Below are positions 9,106 through 18,360 of a stretch of 38,863 nucleotides of DNA, in pieces; position 1 is the stretch's first letter; each line of letters starts with the position of its first letter. The notes under the pieces are model-generated. The model worked only from the letters and a program-made list of their open reading frames with translations. It was not told where the DNA came from and did not search any database. Source of the DNA: an uncultured Pelagibacteraceae bacterium (GTDB lineage Bacteria; Pseudomonadota; Alphaproteobacteria; Pelagibacterales; Pelagibacteraceae); contig CABYDS010000010.1 of assembly GCA_902517745.1 (NCBI GenBank), positions 1 through 38,863 of the forward strand, read 5' to 3'. Position numbers and translations under genes: made by a program.

Positions 9106-10092
9106 TTAAATTAATTTTTTTGATAAAAAATTAATACCCCTCTCAATTCCTTGGTTTAAAGAAATTTTATACTTAAAACCAAGTCTCAGTTGTTTTTTTA
9201 TACATCCTCCCCTAGCAAATACACCTACTGGTTTTGATTTTTTTGTGATTATTTTAAAGTCATTTCCAATTATTTTTTTTGATATATTTAAAAAATTAAT
9301 AAAGCTTGTATATTTTCCTGTTGAAAGATTTATTGCACTTCCGTCATTTATTTTGTCCATAGTTCTTATGACACCTTCAACACAATCATCGATATGTATG
9401 AAGTCTCTCATCTGTTTGCCATTTCCCCAAACTTCAACTTTTTTAGATCGATTTGCTTTAATTATGTTTTTGCATAAATTAGGAAAAGGGTAACTTAAAT
9501 CTTGATCTTCACCATAACCAGAAAAAGGTCTGTAACAAACTGATTTTATGCCATGTTTTTGGAAAGCTATTTTAGCAAGGTATTCACCTGTAAGTTTTGA
9601 CCAACCATATGTGTAATCTGGAATTCCTAAACTTTGAGAAAAATCTAAATCTTTTTCTTTGAGCAATCTATAGTAATTTTTTTTTTGCAAATTTAGCGGA
9701 TAACTTGCACTAGAGCTAAAATATATTGTTTTTTTTGGTTTTGCAGCAATACACCATTCCCAAAATTTACTATCAATAGTTAAATCCTGGGCAACTGCTA
9801 GCGGATTATTTTCAATCATTTCTCTACCACCAACAATTGCAGCTAAATGAAGGACATAATCAAATTTTTTATCTTTATTTTTTTTAAACCATTCTACACA
9901 ATCACTGTTTATAAACTCGAAGTTGTTGTAATCGTATGGGTTGTAAAGAGGCCAGCCTTTATGTGGATTTCGCGCACCTGTAAATTTGGCTAAATTATCT
10001 ATAATTAAAACATCAAATTTTTTGTCCAAAAAATATTTACAAAAGTGCCTGCCAACAAAGCCAGCTCCTCCAGTTATCAATACATTTTTCAT
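9106..10092 (-). CDS. NAD-dependent nucleotide-sugar epimerase/dehydratase (extended SDR)
   Basis: A 328-residue extended SDR with GGAGFVG at residues 8-14, Asp32 after strand 2 (NAD-type), HLAAIVGG near 82-89, SSSASYP near 126-132 and Tyr162/Lys166 in YGWSK. MRDFIHIDD and the following VEGV block are typical of the NDP-sugar epimerase C-domain. The 'SSSASYP' and 'YGWSK' forms resemble GDP-sugar epimerases and GDP-mannose 3,5-epimerase-like enzymes more than GalE, but the substrate is not certain. It shares a 4-nt ATGA overlap with the STELLO-like glycosyltransferase upstream, so the two are likely cotranslated and may act on the same sugar. Confidence 0.86.
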   Translation of the reverse strand: MKNVLITGGAGFVGRHFCKYFLDKKFDVLIIDNLAKFTGARNPHKGWPLYNPYDYNNFEFINSDCVEWFKKNKDKKFDYVLHLAAIVGGREMIENNPLAVAQDLTIDSKFWEWCIAAKPKKTIYFSSSASYPLNLQKKNYYRLLKEKDLDFSQSLGIPDYTYGWSKLTGEYLAKIAFQKHGIKSVCYRPFSGYGEDQDLSYPFPNLCKNIIKANRSKKVEVWGNGKQMRDFIHIDDCVEGVIRTMDKINDGSAINLSTGKYTSFINFLNISKKIIGNDFKIITKKSKPVGVFARGGCIKKQLRLGFKYKISLNQGIERGINFLSKKLI

Positions 10093-11009
10093 TTTTGCAA
10101 AATCTTTTTATAAAGTTTGAAAGCTTTCCATGAATTTTCTGGTAAAAATTTTTTTATATTATCGGGATTTTTTTTTATTATTTTAATAAGATTTAAATTA
10201 TTTTTATAACCGATGATCTCTTTTTCCATGTCTTTTGTTAAATCATGAATATTTCTTTTTTGATAAACAGATGGATTATTATAAACAACTTTATATCCTT
10301 TAGCTTCTGCATAGTACGAAGCCCAGATATCATCCATTCTCCCTACATGTGGGAATAAAAAATAATTCTCAATTACTTTTCTAGTTAAAAAGGTATTTTG
10401 CGAATTAAAAGGTGAAAATTTATTTGAAGTAAAAGGAAAATCTGAAATTTTAAATTTGCACTCTGGCGCATGTTCCATTCTGCATATTGCATCTATGTCG
10501 GGGTCTCCATTCCAGAAATCAGCTTGAATATCAAATGTCTCTTCCACTTTTTTATTTTTTTTCTTTAGATTCTTTTTATTTAGAATTTGAAGAGGAAAAC
10601 CTCTATGCCATAAATGTTTATAATTTGTTACTGACAAGGGATCAAATGCTATTTCATTTGTTAAGAATTTTCTTACAGAAATTTTTTTTTTTAAAAGTAT
10701 GTTTTTCCCCCAGTTTTTATATGGAATATTATCGTCATCTATGGTGGCAATGATGTCTGCGCCTTCTTTATATGCCATAATCATAGCAAAATTTCTTCTT
10801 TGTATACAATTCCAGCCAATTAGATTTGATAATTTATTATTAATTTTGACTTGATCTTTTGGACTTAAATAAAGACCATTTTTAATTTTGTAATTTTTAG
10901 GCGTTTTCAAGTCTCCTGCAACTATTAAATTCCAACCATCCATTTTATCAAATTTTTTTATAGCAGATGTAGGAGGATTTATTGTTGTAGTTATTATAAA
11001 TTTTTTCAT
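10089..11009 (-). CDS. STELLO-like / uncharacterised glycosyltransferase
   Basis: A 306-residue soluble protein. The N-terminus FIITTTINPPTSAI, the segment GWNLIVAGDLKTP, YLSPKDQ, and GWNCIQRRNFA leading into TIDDDNIPY (Asp91-Asp93) look like the STELLO domain family, a GT-A-related group related in layout to reversibly glycosylated proteins. DDD would be the metal and nucleotide-sugar site. A second conserved-looking region is WNGDPDIDAICR near 170-181. It lies 1 nt after the end of the large membrane protein gene and overlaps the following SDR gene by 4 nt. The likely role is sugar transfer or nucleotide-sugar handling during surface-glycan assembly. The domain assignment is from motif memory and is tentative. 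Confidence 0.65.
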   Translation of the reverse strand: MKKFIITTTINPPTSAIKKFDKMDGWNLIVAGDLKTPKNYKIKNGLYLSPKDQVKINNKLSNLIGWNCIQRRNFAMIMAYKEGADIIATIDDDNIPYKNWGKNILLKKKISVRKFLTNEIAFDPLSVTNYKHLWHRGFPLQILNKKNLKKKNKKVEETFDIQADFWNGDPDIDAICRMEHAPECKFKISDFPFTSNKFSPFNSQNTFLTRKVIENYFLFPHVGRMDDIWASYYAEAKGYKVVYNNPSVYQKRNIHDLTKDMEKEIIGYKNNLNLIKIIKKNPDNIKKFLPENSWKAFKLYKKILQK

Positions 11010-11010
11010 C

Positions 11011-12546
11011 TTAATTATTTATAACTGAATATTTTTTAAAGTTTATTCCAAAAATTTTAATATTACTTGAGTATATAGCATTGTCTTTATAATAAACGAC
11101 TCTGTATTTTGGTGAGGAAATTGATATTGCTTTGTTTGAAAAGTTTGAACATTCTGACTTTGGTTTTAAATTTATGCAATGATTATATAAATGATATACA
11201 TGTGGTGTAATTACACCTGGAATGGTATCCTCTATAATGCTCTCTTCTTTTAAATAATTTATTATTAGTTCAGTTGATTTACCTGTAGCATAATAATTTA
11301 AAAACAAAAATGAATTAAAAAAAGTATAAATGACCAACATGCTAATTACCATTATTCTTGGTTGAATTACATAAAATATAAATAATAAAAAAAAAGGCAA
11401 TGGCAAAATAAGATATCTTTGAGCAGCTTTAATGAATGAGAGTGCTAATAAATAAAAGATTATAGTAAAAATTAAAATTAGATATTTATCGAATACTTTT
11501 TCATAAAATTTTTTATTTTGAATAAAAGTATAAATTATAAAATTAAAAATAAAAAAACATAACAAAATAATCGATTTATATAATTTTGGGGAGATATACT
11601 TTTGAATTGGCCCAAGATCTAATTCAGAAGAAATAAATAAAAATTTTTCAAAATAAACACTAAACAAAATCAAAAATAAAATAATAAAAATTGTTTTGAT
11701 AGATATAGTCTTATTTAATTTAATAAAAAAAATAGCTGAAAACGGCAAAGTAATAAGAGTTAAATATCCTAAGTAAAAAATAAAATTGTTTAATACCCAA
11801 GATATATTTCTGCTTGAGTCATTTCCAATTATTGCAATTTGTAAATCTTCATTTTTAGGTGCAAGTAAAAACCCCAAATACTTAAAAGTAATTAAATGAT
11901 AAACAATATAAGGTAATAAAAAAATAATTATTATCTTGAAAAAATTAAAATCAATCAAATTACTTTTTCTATCTTTTGAAAAATAATTAAATAAGATTGG
12001 GATTAATAATATGAGATTATAAGATTTAAATATTGAAGCTATTCCTAAAAAAAAAATGTTTAAATAAAAACTTTTTTTATTATCTGCAATTAAAATATTT
12101 GAAAAAAAATAAATCCCGATTGAAAAAGAAAATAAATCATTAAAGGATCTGTGGCCATAACTCCATATAACACTGTTAAAAAATATTAATAAAAATATTG
12201 AAAATTCACTATGTTTAGTATCAAAGAATTTAAAAATGTTTAAAATTCCTAAACCTAAAAAAAAATAACCTAAAGCTGATAATAGTTTTACCGACTGATA
12301 TCCATTTAAAAATGGAAAAAATTCATTAATTATTGACGCTATTCCAGAAAATATGTAAGTATTAAATTGAGCAATATAGTAAGATTCAATAAATCTTAGC
12401 TTATCAGTTTGTTCAAATATATTAGCAAAAGCTCCATAGCCTCCCTCAAAATTCGTTGGGTGAAAATTGATAGATAATAAATGAAGAATGAAAGTAAAAA
12501 ATATGATTATATAGATATAATGTAAATTTTTTTTTTTTTTTATCAT
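11011..12546 (-). CDS. Polytopic membrane protein, GT-C-like, unknown specificity
   Basis: A 511-residue protein with about ten to twelve hydrophobic helices and a hydrophilic C-terminal tail of roughly 90 residues. The first loop after helix 1 (NFHPTNFEGGYGAFANIFEQ) is acidic and periplasmic in orientation. This one-helix / acidic loop / many-helices / soluble tail layout is that of GT-C glycosyltransferases, which use polyprenyl-phosphate sugars. No specific family motif could be named. The ATG is 40 nt from a divergent methyltransferase gene, so 12547-12586 probably holds promoters for both directions. It leads a three-gene minus-strand unit with the STELLO-like gene and the SDR. Confidence 0.65.
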   Translation of the reverse strand: MIKKKKNLHYIYIIIFFTFILHLLSINFHPTNFEGGYGAFANIFEQTDKLRFIESYYIAQFNTYIFSGIASIINEFFPFLNGYQSVKLLSALGYFFLGLGILNIFKFFDTKHSEFSIFLLIFFNSVIWSYGHRSFNDLFSFSIGIYFFSNILIADNKKSFYLNIFFLGIASIFKSYNLILLIPILFNYFSKDRKSNLIDFNFFKIIIIFLLPYIVYHLITFKYLGFLLAPKNEDLQIAIIGNDSSRNISWVLNNFIFYLGYLTLITLPFSAIFFIKLNKTISIKTIFIILFLILFSVYFEKFLFISSELDLGPIQKYISPKLYKSIILLCFFIFNFIIYTFIQNKKFYEKVFDKYLILIFTIIFYLLALSFIKAAQRYLILPLPFFLLFIFYVIQPRIMVISMLVIYTFFNSFLFLNYYATGKSTELIINYLKEESIIEDTIPGVITPHVYHLYNHCINLKPKSECSNFSNKAISISSPKYRVVYYKDNAIYSSNIKIFGINFKKYSVINN

Positions 12547-12586
12547 TTATAGTTGTTTAAACCTTCTCCTTGCTTCATAATATAAT

Positions 12587-13243
12587 ATGAGCGATTTCAA
12601 AGATTTTTATACTGGAAATAACTATAATCAACACATGTATAATGGTTTAATAGGTTTTTTTATGACTTTAAGTCATAAAAGAATGGAAAAAAGTAAAAAA
12701 AAAAAAGAAAGAGTATTAGAAATTGGACCAGGTACTCATCCTCATATTAACTATCTAAAGCACGAATTTGAAGAATACTATGTTGTTGATAAAATAAAAG
12801 AATTATCAACTTTCTATGAAAATAACAAAAAAATTAAATTTATTCATCAAGATGGGGATAAGTTACCATTTCCTGATAATTATTTTGATAGAGTAATAAT
12901 TTCTCATTGCTTGGAGCATATTGTATATCCTGAAAAAGTGCTTTTAGATATTTATGCTAAATTAAAAGTAGGTGGTTCAGTAACAATTGGATTACCAACT
13001 GACCCAGGAATAATGTGGAGAGTTGGTAAATTTATAAGCGCAAATTTTTTAATTAACAAAAACTATAATTTTTCAAAAGAAAAATATTATTATTTTACAG
13101 CAAAAGACCACGTAAATAGTATTTTTTCTCTGATACCAATTATAAAAAAAAATTTTAATAAAATAAACTTTGAAAGATTTGAGCCTTTTAAAATTCCTTT
13201 AATAGATTTCAATTTATTTTATATTATAGATATTCAAAAGTAG
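12587..13243 (+). CDS. Class I SAM-dependent methyltransferase
   Basis: A 218-residue Rossmann-like methyltransferase of the Methyltransf_11 type. VLEIGPGTHPH near 44-54 is motif I, binding S-adenosylmethionine. DKLPFPDNYFDRVIISHCLEH around 91-111 is the motif II/III region typical of this family, and KLKVGGSVTIGLPTDPG follows. It probably methylates a sugar, lipid or small metabolite; no substrate can be read. It stands alone on the plus strand between two minus-strand blocks, divergent from the GT-C-like gene and convergent with the GT2 gene, whose stop is 2 nt away. That isolation suggests a cassette inserted on its own. Confidence 0.85.
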   Translation: MSDFKDFYTGNNYNQHMYNGLIGFFMTLSHKRMEKSKKKKERVLEIGPGTHPHINYLKHEFEEYYVVDKIKELSTFYENNKKIKFIHQDGDKLPFPDNYFDRVIISHCLEHIVYPEKVLLDIYAKLKVGGSVTIGLPTDPGIMWRVGKFISANFLINKNYNFSKEKYYYFTAKDHVNSIFSLIPIIKKNFNKINFERFEPFKIPLIDFNLFYIIDIQK

Positions 13244-13245
13244 AA

Positions 13246-13998
13246 TTATTTTACCAAATTCTTTTTTTTTAAAAAAAAAATTCGAAGGCCTGCAGATATA
13301 TAATAAAAATTTTTAAAAAAAGAATTATTAGATTTTCCCTCAATTCTTTTTTTCCACTTACTTGGTATTTCTACAAATTTTACTTCTAACTTAATAGGAA
13401 TAAGCATAGTTTCTAATAAAATAGGATGTTTTTTTTCTTTTAGATTTAATTTTTTAATCAAATTTGAAGGATAAATTCTGTATGCAAATGTAAGGTCAGA
13501 CAGTTTTACAGAAAATAAAATTGAAAAAAATAATTGAAAAACTTTGTTTAAAATTAATTTAAAAATATTATATCCTTTAAAAGAATTTATTTTTAACCAC
13601 CTATTTGCTGTAATTATTTTTTTTGGGCTCTCCTTTGATTTGTTTATCATTCTTATTACATCTTTTGGATTTGTTTCAAGGTCAGAGGCCATTAAAATAA
13701 AATGTGAAGATTCAATATTTTCAATCGCCGATTTTAAAGCACCACCAATGTATTTTTCTTTTTGATAAATCAACTTAATTTTTTTTTTATATTTTTTTTT
13801 TAAAAATATTATTGTGTTTAAACTATTTTTTGTTGTTAATTCTTTAGAAACAACAATTAAATATTTAGATATGTATCTTGAACTAGTTTTTTCAATTATC
13901 TCTACAGTTTTAATTAAAGATATTGTTTCGTCAATTACTGGTAAGAAAACATCAAACTTAAAATTTTTTTTATTTGAAAAAGTAGATCTTATATCCAT
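13246..13998 (-). CDS. Family 2 glycosyltransferase
   Basis: A 250-residue GT-A enzyme. FDVFLPVIDETISLIKTVEII is the start of the nucleotide-binding domain, IGGALKSAIENI follows, and LMASDLETNP is the DxD-like metal motif (D-L-E, as in dolichol-phosphate-mannose synthase-like GT2s). The TFAYRIYP and KWKKR motifs near the C-terminus also suit polyprenyl-phosphate sugar synthases. No transmembrane anchor is visible. The start lies inside the end of the upstream polytopic membrane protein gene (29-nt overlap), a close coupling that suggests this enzyme makes the lipid-linked donor used by that membrane protein. That pairing is inferred from arrangement only. Confidence 0.82.
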   Translation of the reverse strand: MDIRSTFSNKKNFKFDVFLPVIDETISLIKTVEIIEKTSSRYISKYLIVVSKELTTKNSLNTIIFLKKKYKKKIKLIYQKEKYIGGALKSAIENIESSHFILMASDLETNPKDVIRMINKSKESPKKIITANRWLKINSFKGYNIFKLILNKVFQLFFSILFSVKLSDLTFAYRIYPSNLIKKLNLKEKKHPILLETMLIPIKLEVKFVEIPSKWKKRIEGKSNNSFFKNFYYISAGLRIFFLKKKNLVK

Positions 13999-15673
13999 TA
14001 AATATATTTAGATTAATTTCTGTTGCTTTAAATTCATTGTCTACTAAGTGAGTACATGGAGTTTTATTAGTAAAATAACACATAGATTGACTAGGTTTAT
14101 AAAATACAACTTTATTGTTCAAATAAATAGGATAAATATTATATTTTTTATCAATTTTTTCGTCTGTATATATGCTTGGCCATGCTGAATTTTTAGATTC
14201 AATATTATTATAAATTCTTGCAAAGCTCTTTAATGCGATACCAATTAGTAAAACTACTAAAATAACTTTAAAATATTTTTTGAAATTATCTATATTTAAG
14301 TCAATAAAGCTTATTATCGCAAAGGAATATAAAAAACTAAAACTTGAAATTAAGTATCCATAACCATATCTAAACACTGGAAATTTTATAAACCACAAAA
14401 TACTTCCAATTAAATTAATCAATAAAATTAAATATAATTTTTTATTAATTTGTATTTTATTGTAATAGTTAATTTTTTTTTCTTTAAATATGAGAAAAGA
14501 AAAGATTAGAAACATAAACAAAAGAAAGGGGGAAATTTTTTTCATTATTTTGACGCCATGATTATCTTTCCAAACTTTTATCCAATCATATGACGAGATA
14601 AATTCAGAAAAATTTTTTTCACTCTGATTTGGAGCTCCTTTAGTCCAAGCCTCATTTTCTACTCTTCCACTTTTCGCATTACTTCTACGGGTCTCACTTT
14701 TATCAAACCAATACAAACTTTTTAAACATGTTTGTTCTAATGGAAAAGCAAAACATCCTGAAATTAATATATTTTTTCCACTCCATATAAAAAAAATAAT
14801 CACTAATAAAATAAATACCCTATCTAAAATTATTTTAAAAAAATTTTTATTAAGCAAAAATATCAAAGGTATAAACAATGACATTAACATTGTGATTTTG
14901 TTAAAATAAACAAAAATTGCCACAAGAATAATTTTATTAAATTTATTAAAATAATTTTTATTATCGAAAATAAAATAAATACTTAAAATTACTAAATACA
15001 TGTAATAAAAATGAGATGGAGCATCATTACCAAAACTGCTGTACCTATTCATTCGAAAAACAATGAAAGAAAAAAAACTAAATATAATAATCAAAATAAT
15101 TTTATTTTTCTCAGAAAAAATTTTTTGGATCAGGAACAATAGAAAAAAACTAAAAATAAGTGCGTGGGGAATGAGTATTCCTTTTTCATTAAATAAATGA
15201 TTGTTGAAAGATGCGGAGAGATACTGAACTATAGATATATGCCCAAATCTAAAATGTAGATTTGATAAACCAATTATAATTTTATTTTCATTTAAAATAC
15301 TTATGAAAGGCAAATGATACAGTCCTGCATCTGGTCTATAAACATTATCATATGAGATCAAAATTGTTCCCACTATTGAAGACAAAAAAATGAAAGAAAA
15401 AAATTTATATAAATCCAAATTACGATTAAATTTTTTTAATAAAATTAATATTATTGGCAGTAAAAAAATAAAATCATTTAAAAATTTATTTAAACTTATA
15501 AAAAAGTTAAGAATAAAAGCTATAATTGAAGCTAAAATTATTCCAATTAGCCCTACTTCGTAATAATTATTTGTATCTTCTAATTTTTTGCTAAAAAAAA
15601 TTTTATTTCCTACAACTCCTAAAGAGAATAGATATACAGAAGATAAAAATAATGAAACAAAAATTAAAAACAT
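13970..15673 (-). CDS. Polytopic membrane protein, GT-C-like
   Basis: A 567-residue integral membrane protein with many hydrophobic helices. Between early helices lies an acidic-polar segment, RPDAGLYHLPFISIL followed by LSNLHFRFGHISI, which is where GT-C transferases carry their catalytic acidic residue. A Lys/Arg-rich soluble loop sits near residues 320-360 (RRSNAKSGRVENE), and the C-terminus is a hydrophilic domain with several Cys. No named family could be assigned confidently. The gene starts 36 nt from the divergent FkbM gene, and its 3' end overlaps the GT2 gene. The likely role is transfer of a polyprenyl-phosphate-linked sugar in the periplasm. Confidence 0.65.
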   Translation of the reverse strand: MFLIFVSLFLSSVYLFSLGVVGNKIFFSKKLEDTNNYYEVGLIGIILASIIAFILNFFISLNKFLNDFIFLLPIILILLKKFNRNLDLYKFFSFIFLSSIVGTILISYDNVYRPDAGLYHLPFISILNENKIIIGLSNLHFRFGHISIVQYLSASFNNHLFNEKGILIPHALIFSFFLLFLIQKIFSEKNKIILIIIFSFFSFIVFRMNRYSSFGNDAPSHFYYMYLVILSIYFIFDNKNYFNKFNKIILVAIFVYFNKITMLMSLFIPLIFLLNKNFFKIILDRVFILLVIIFFIWSGKNILISGCFAFPLEQTCLKSLYWFDKSETRRSNAKSGRVENEAWTKGAPNQSEKNFSEFISSYDWIKVWKDNHGVKIMKKISPFLLFMFLIFSFLIFKEKKINYYNKIQINKKLYLILLINLIGSILWFIKFPVFRYGYGYLISSFSFLYSFAIISFIDLNIDNFKKYFKVILVVLLIGIALKSFARIYNNIESKNSAWPSIYTDEKIDKKYNIYPIYLNNKVVFYKPSQSMCYFTNKTPCTHLVDNEFKATEINLNIFNGYKIYFFK

Positions 15674-15709
15674 ATAAAAATATATTTATATCAAATTATA
15701 TTTTATTAA

Positions 15710-16525
15710 ATGATTAATCTTAATATTTTAAATATGCTTAAATATAGAATTGTCAGGTTTATTGAATCAAACCCTTCAATTAATCTTTTGATCTATAATA
15801 ACATAAGATTTTTCAAATTTTTATTACCTCATGAAAAGGATTATTTAGGTATGAAAAAAATTTGTACAAATAGAAATGATTTTTTTATAATTGATGTCGG
15901 TGCAAATCTTGGAATTTCCTCTTTAGGTTTTCGAGCAATGGGCTTTAAAAATAAAATAATTATTTTTGAACCAAATAAAGAAATTTATAGAAAATTTCTT
16001 ATCAAACTAAGTCAAAAAGATAATCAAATAAAATTAAATAATATTGCTTTAGGACATAGAAATGAAAATAAAAATTTCTATCTTCCCTATATTAACAAAA
16101 AAAGTATACACTATTTTGGAACTTTTGATAAAAATTACTTGATAAATAGTTTAAAATTAACATTTCCTAATTTGTTACAAAAAATAAAAATAAGAAAAAA
16201 TAAAATTAAGATTCTCAAATATGATAGTCTTAATATTAAAGGCAAGCCTCATTTTATAAAAATAGATGTTGAAGGATATGATCATTTTGTTTTAAGAGGA
16301 TTTAAAAAAACTATCAAAAGACATAAACCTATATTTTTAGTAGAATACAACAAAGAAAATTATTATAGAATTGTAAAAATACTTAAAGGTTATGAAAGTT
16401 TTTTCTATGATATAAAAACCGATAAATTAATTAAACTTAAGAAAAAATACTTAAACAATAAAATTGCAAGAACGAACAAAAAAAATTTATTATCTATTAG
16501 AAATATTTATTTTATACCTAAATAA
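15710..16525 (+). CDS. FkbM family methyltransferase
   Basis: A 271-residue SAM-dependent methyltransferase. FFIIDVGANLGISSLG at about 58-73 is motif I; IIFEPNKEIYRKF follows as the acidic ribose-binding strand; FIKIDVEGYDHFVLRG near 183-198 is the FkbM hallmark ('K.D.EG.E..vl.G'). FkbM proteins commonly O-methylate sugars in surface polysaccharides. An amphipathic N-terminal stretch of about 50 residues precedes the fold. The gene begins the last plus-strand block of the island, diverging from a minus-strand membrane protein gene across 36 nt that should contain both promoters. Confidence 0.9.
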   Translation: MINLNILNMLKYRIVRFIESNPSINLLIYNNIRFFKFLLPHEKDYLGMKKICTNRNDFFIIDVGANLGISSLGFRAMGFKNKIIIFEPNKEIYRKFLIKLSQKDNQIKLNNIALGHRNENKNFYLPYINKKSIHYFGTFDKNYLINSLKLTFPNLLQKIKIRKNKIKILKYDSLNIKGKPHFIKIDVEGYDHFVLRGFKKTIKRHKPIFLVEYNKENYYRIVKILKGYESFFYDIKTDKLIKLKKKYLNNKIARTNKKNLLSIRNIYFIPK

Positions 16526-16532
16526 AAAAATA

Positions 16533-17237
16533 ATGTTAATTTCAATTATTATCCCAATTTATAATGAAGAAAAAATAATAAAAAAATTATTAATAAAGGT
16601 AAATTCTGTTAAAAAAATTAAAAAAGAAATAATTTTAATCAATGATGGATCAACTGATAATACACTCAAAATATTAAAAAGAGATTGTAAAAAGTTATAT
16701 ACTAAAATTATTTCATATAAAAAAAATATGGGAAAAGGTTATGCGTGTAGAATGGGCATAAACAAATGTTCAGGTGATATTATAATAATCCAAGATGGAG
16801 ATTTAGAATATAATCCTAGAGATTATCATAAATTAATTAATCCTATCTTAAATAACAAAACAAATATAGTCTATGGATCAAGAGTCCTTAAGGGTGGTAA
16901 AAGGGTTAGACCGAAAACTTTGAGTTTTAAAATTAGAATATTTGCAAATCATTTCTTAACATTTTTATCTAATATTTTAAATAATCAGAATCTTACTGAT
17001 GCACACACATGTTACAAAGTATTTAAAAAAAAAATTATTAAAAAAATTAAGTTAAATGAAGATGGTTTTAATTTTTGTCCTGAATTGACTACAAAATTTT
17101 CAAAAATAAATGAAAAGATAATCGAGGTTCCTATAGATTATTTTGGACGCACAGTAGAAGAGGGAAAGAAAATAAGATTTTTTGATGGAATTAGGGCAAT
17201 TTTTTGTTTAATAAAATACAGAATAAAATCATCTTGA
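16533..17237 (+). CDS. Family 2 glycosyltransferase, DPM1-like
   Basis: A 234-residue GT2 when started at the ATG at 16533, which lies 7 nt after the FkbM stop and opens with MLISIIIPIYNEE, the canonical GT2 N-terminus. An in-frame ATG at 16464 would add 23 residues inside the FkbM gene with no family match, so I reject it. Motifs are INDGSTDNT, KNMGKGYACRMGI, IQDGDLEYNPRDY (usually QDADLEY) and VYGSRVLKGGK, those of dolichyl/undecaprenyl-phosphate sugar synthases. DAHTCYK near 150 is also typical. It likely loads a hexose onto undecaprenyl phosphate on the inner membrane for a GT-C enzyme such as one of the two nearby. Confidence 0.9.
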   Translation: MLISIIIPIYNEEKIIKKLLIKVNSVKKIKKEIILINDGSTDNTLKILKRDCKKLYTKIISYKKNMGKGYACRMGINKCSGDIIIIQDGDLEYNPRDYHKLINPILNNKTNIVYGSRVLKGGKRVRPKTLSFKIRIFANHFLTFLSNILNNQNLTDAHTCYKVFKKKIIKKIKLNEDGFNFCPELTTKFSKINEKIIEVPIDYFGRTVEEGKKIRFFDGIRAIFCLIKYRIKSS

Positions 17238-17238
17238 A

Positions 17239-18360
17239 ATGAAGAAAATTTGTTATGTTGATGAAGATGGTCGTTTTGGCGGACCTCAACAAAGAATGAT
17301 GCTTGTTGCATCTGAACTTTGTAAACTAGGTATTAAAATTGATTTTGTAATTCCCGCTCAGGAAGTTGAAGTTTTTAGAAAAAAATTAGATGAATTTAAA
17401 TTAAATTATTTCCAATTAAATATAAACAGATTATCATTAAAACCTATTTTCTTTTTTAAATATATATTTTTTTTTTTTTATGAAATATTTATACTTACTA
17501 GTTTTTTTAGAAAAAAAAAATATGATATTATTCAAGCTAATTCTACACCTCAATTTAAAGCTATTATTGCATCCATAATTTTAAAAAAAGAGAGCGTATG
17601 GGTAATTGAAGATAGTTATTTCCCTGCAATAATTGTAAAAATATTCAAATTTTTAGCAAAATTCAGTAAATGCAAGATTATTTACACAAGTAATAGAGTT
17701 TTTGATTTTTATTTTAAAAATAATTTAAGGTTGAAAAATTTCAAAAAAGAAATTTTTGCTCCTGTTGATCAAAAAAAATTCAATATTAATAATAGTTTTA
17801 AAATTCCAAATTATATAAATACAAAAAAAACAACTATTACTACGGTTGCAAGTCTTGTTCCAGTTAAGGGCATAGAATATTTTATTGATGCCGCTGATAA
17901 ACTCTACGCAAAAAATAAAAATCTAGATTTTATTATTGCTGGACCAGAAATTAATTCACAAACTAAGTATTCACAAATAATAAAAAAAAAGATATCTGGA
18001 AAAGACTATATTAAATATATTGGCATGATTGAAAATGTCGCTCAATTGCTTTTTAGTAGTCAAATATTTGTTTGTTCTTCTATTTCAGAAGCTGGACCTA
18101 TAACAGTTTATGAGGCGATGACAATGAAGTTGCCTGTAGTTACGACTGATGTTGGTGCATGTAATCAAATAATTAAAAATAATATAAGTGGCATAATAGT
18201 TAAAAATAAATCATCTGATGATATAGTTTTAGCAATAAGTAAAATTATAAACGATGATGAATTTAAACTTAAACTTGCTTTAAATGCTTATAAATTCTCA
18301 AAAAATTTTTTTTCTGTAAAAAAAATAGCAAAGGAGTATTTACAGGTATACTCTATTTAA
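17239..18360 (+). CDS. Family 4 glycosyltransferase
   Basis: A 373-residue GT-B enzyme. GGPQQRMMLVASELCKLG near residues 14-31 is the N-terminal GT4 glycine loop. TTVASLVPVKGIEYFIDA near 203-220 begins the GT1/GT4 C-domain. SSISEAGPITVYEAMTMKLPVV, near residues 276-297, is the donor-site 'E-x7-E' motif, followed by TTDVGACNQII. It should add a sugar to the growing lipid-linked oligosaccharide in the cytoplasm. It starts 1 nt after the GT2 stop and ends exactly where the amidotransferase begins, placing it in the same operon. Confidence 0.9.
   Translation: MKKICYVDEDGRFGGPQQRMMLVASELCKLGIKIDFVIPAQEVEVFRKKLDEFKLNYFQLNINRLSLKPIFFFKYIFFFFYEIFILTSFFRKKKYDIIQANSTPQFKAIIASIILKKESVWVIEDSYFPAIIVKIFKFLAKFSKCKIIYTSNRVFDFYFKNNLRLKNFKKEIFAPVDQKKFNINNSFKIPNYINTKKTTITTVASLVPVKGIEYFIDAADKLYAKNKNLDFIIAGPEINSQTKYSQIIKKKISGKDYIKYIGMIENVAQLLFSSQIFVCSSISEAGPITVYEAMTMKLPVVTTDVGACNQIIKNNISGIIVKNKSSDDIVLAISKIINDDEFKLKLALNAYKFSKNFFSVKKIAKEYLQVYSI

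Noticed and set aside
16464..16532. ATG giving a 23-residue extension of the DPM1-like glycosyltransferase
   Set aside because: It lies inside the FkbM gene, and GT2 homologues start at the ISIIIPIYNEE segment encoded from 16533.
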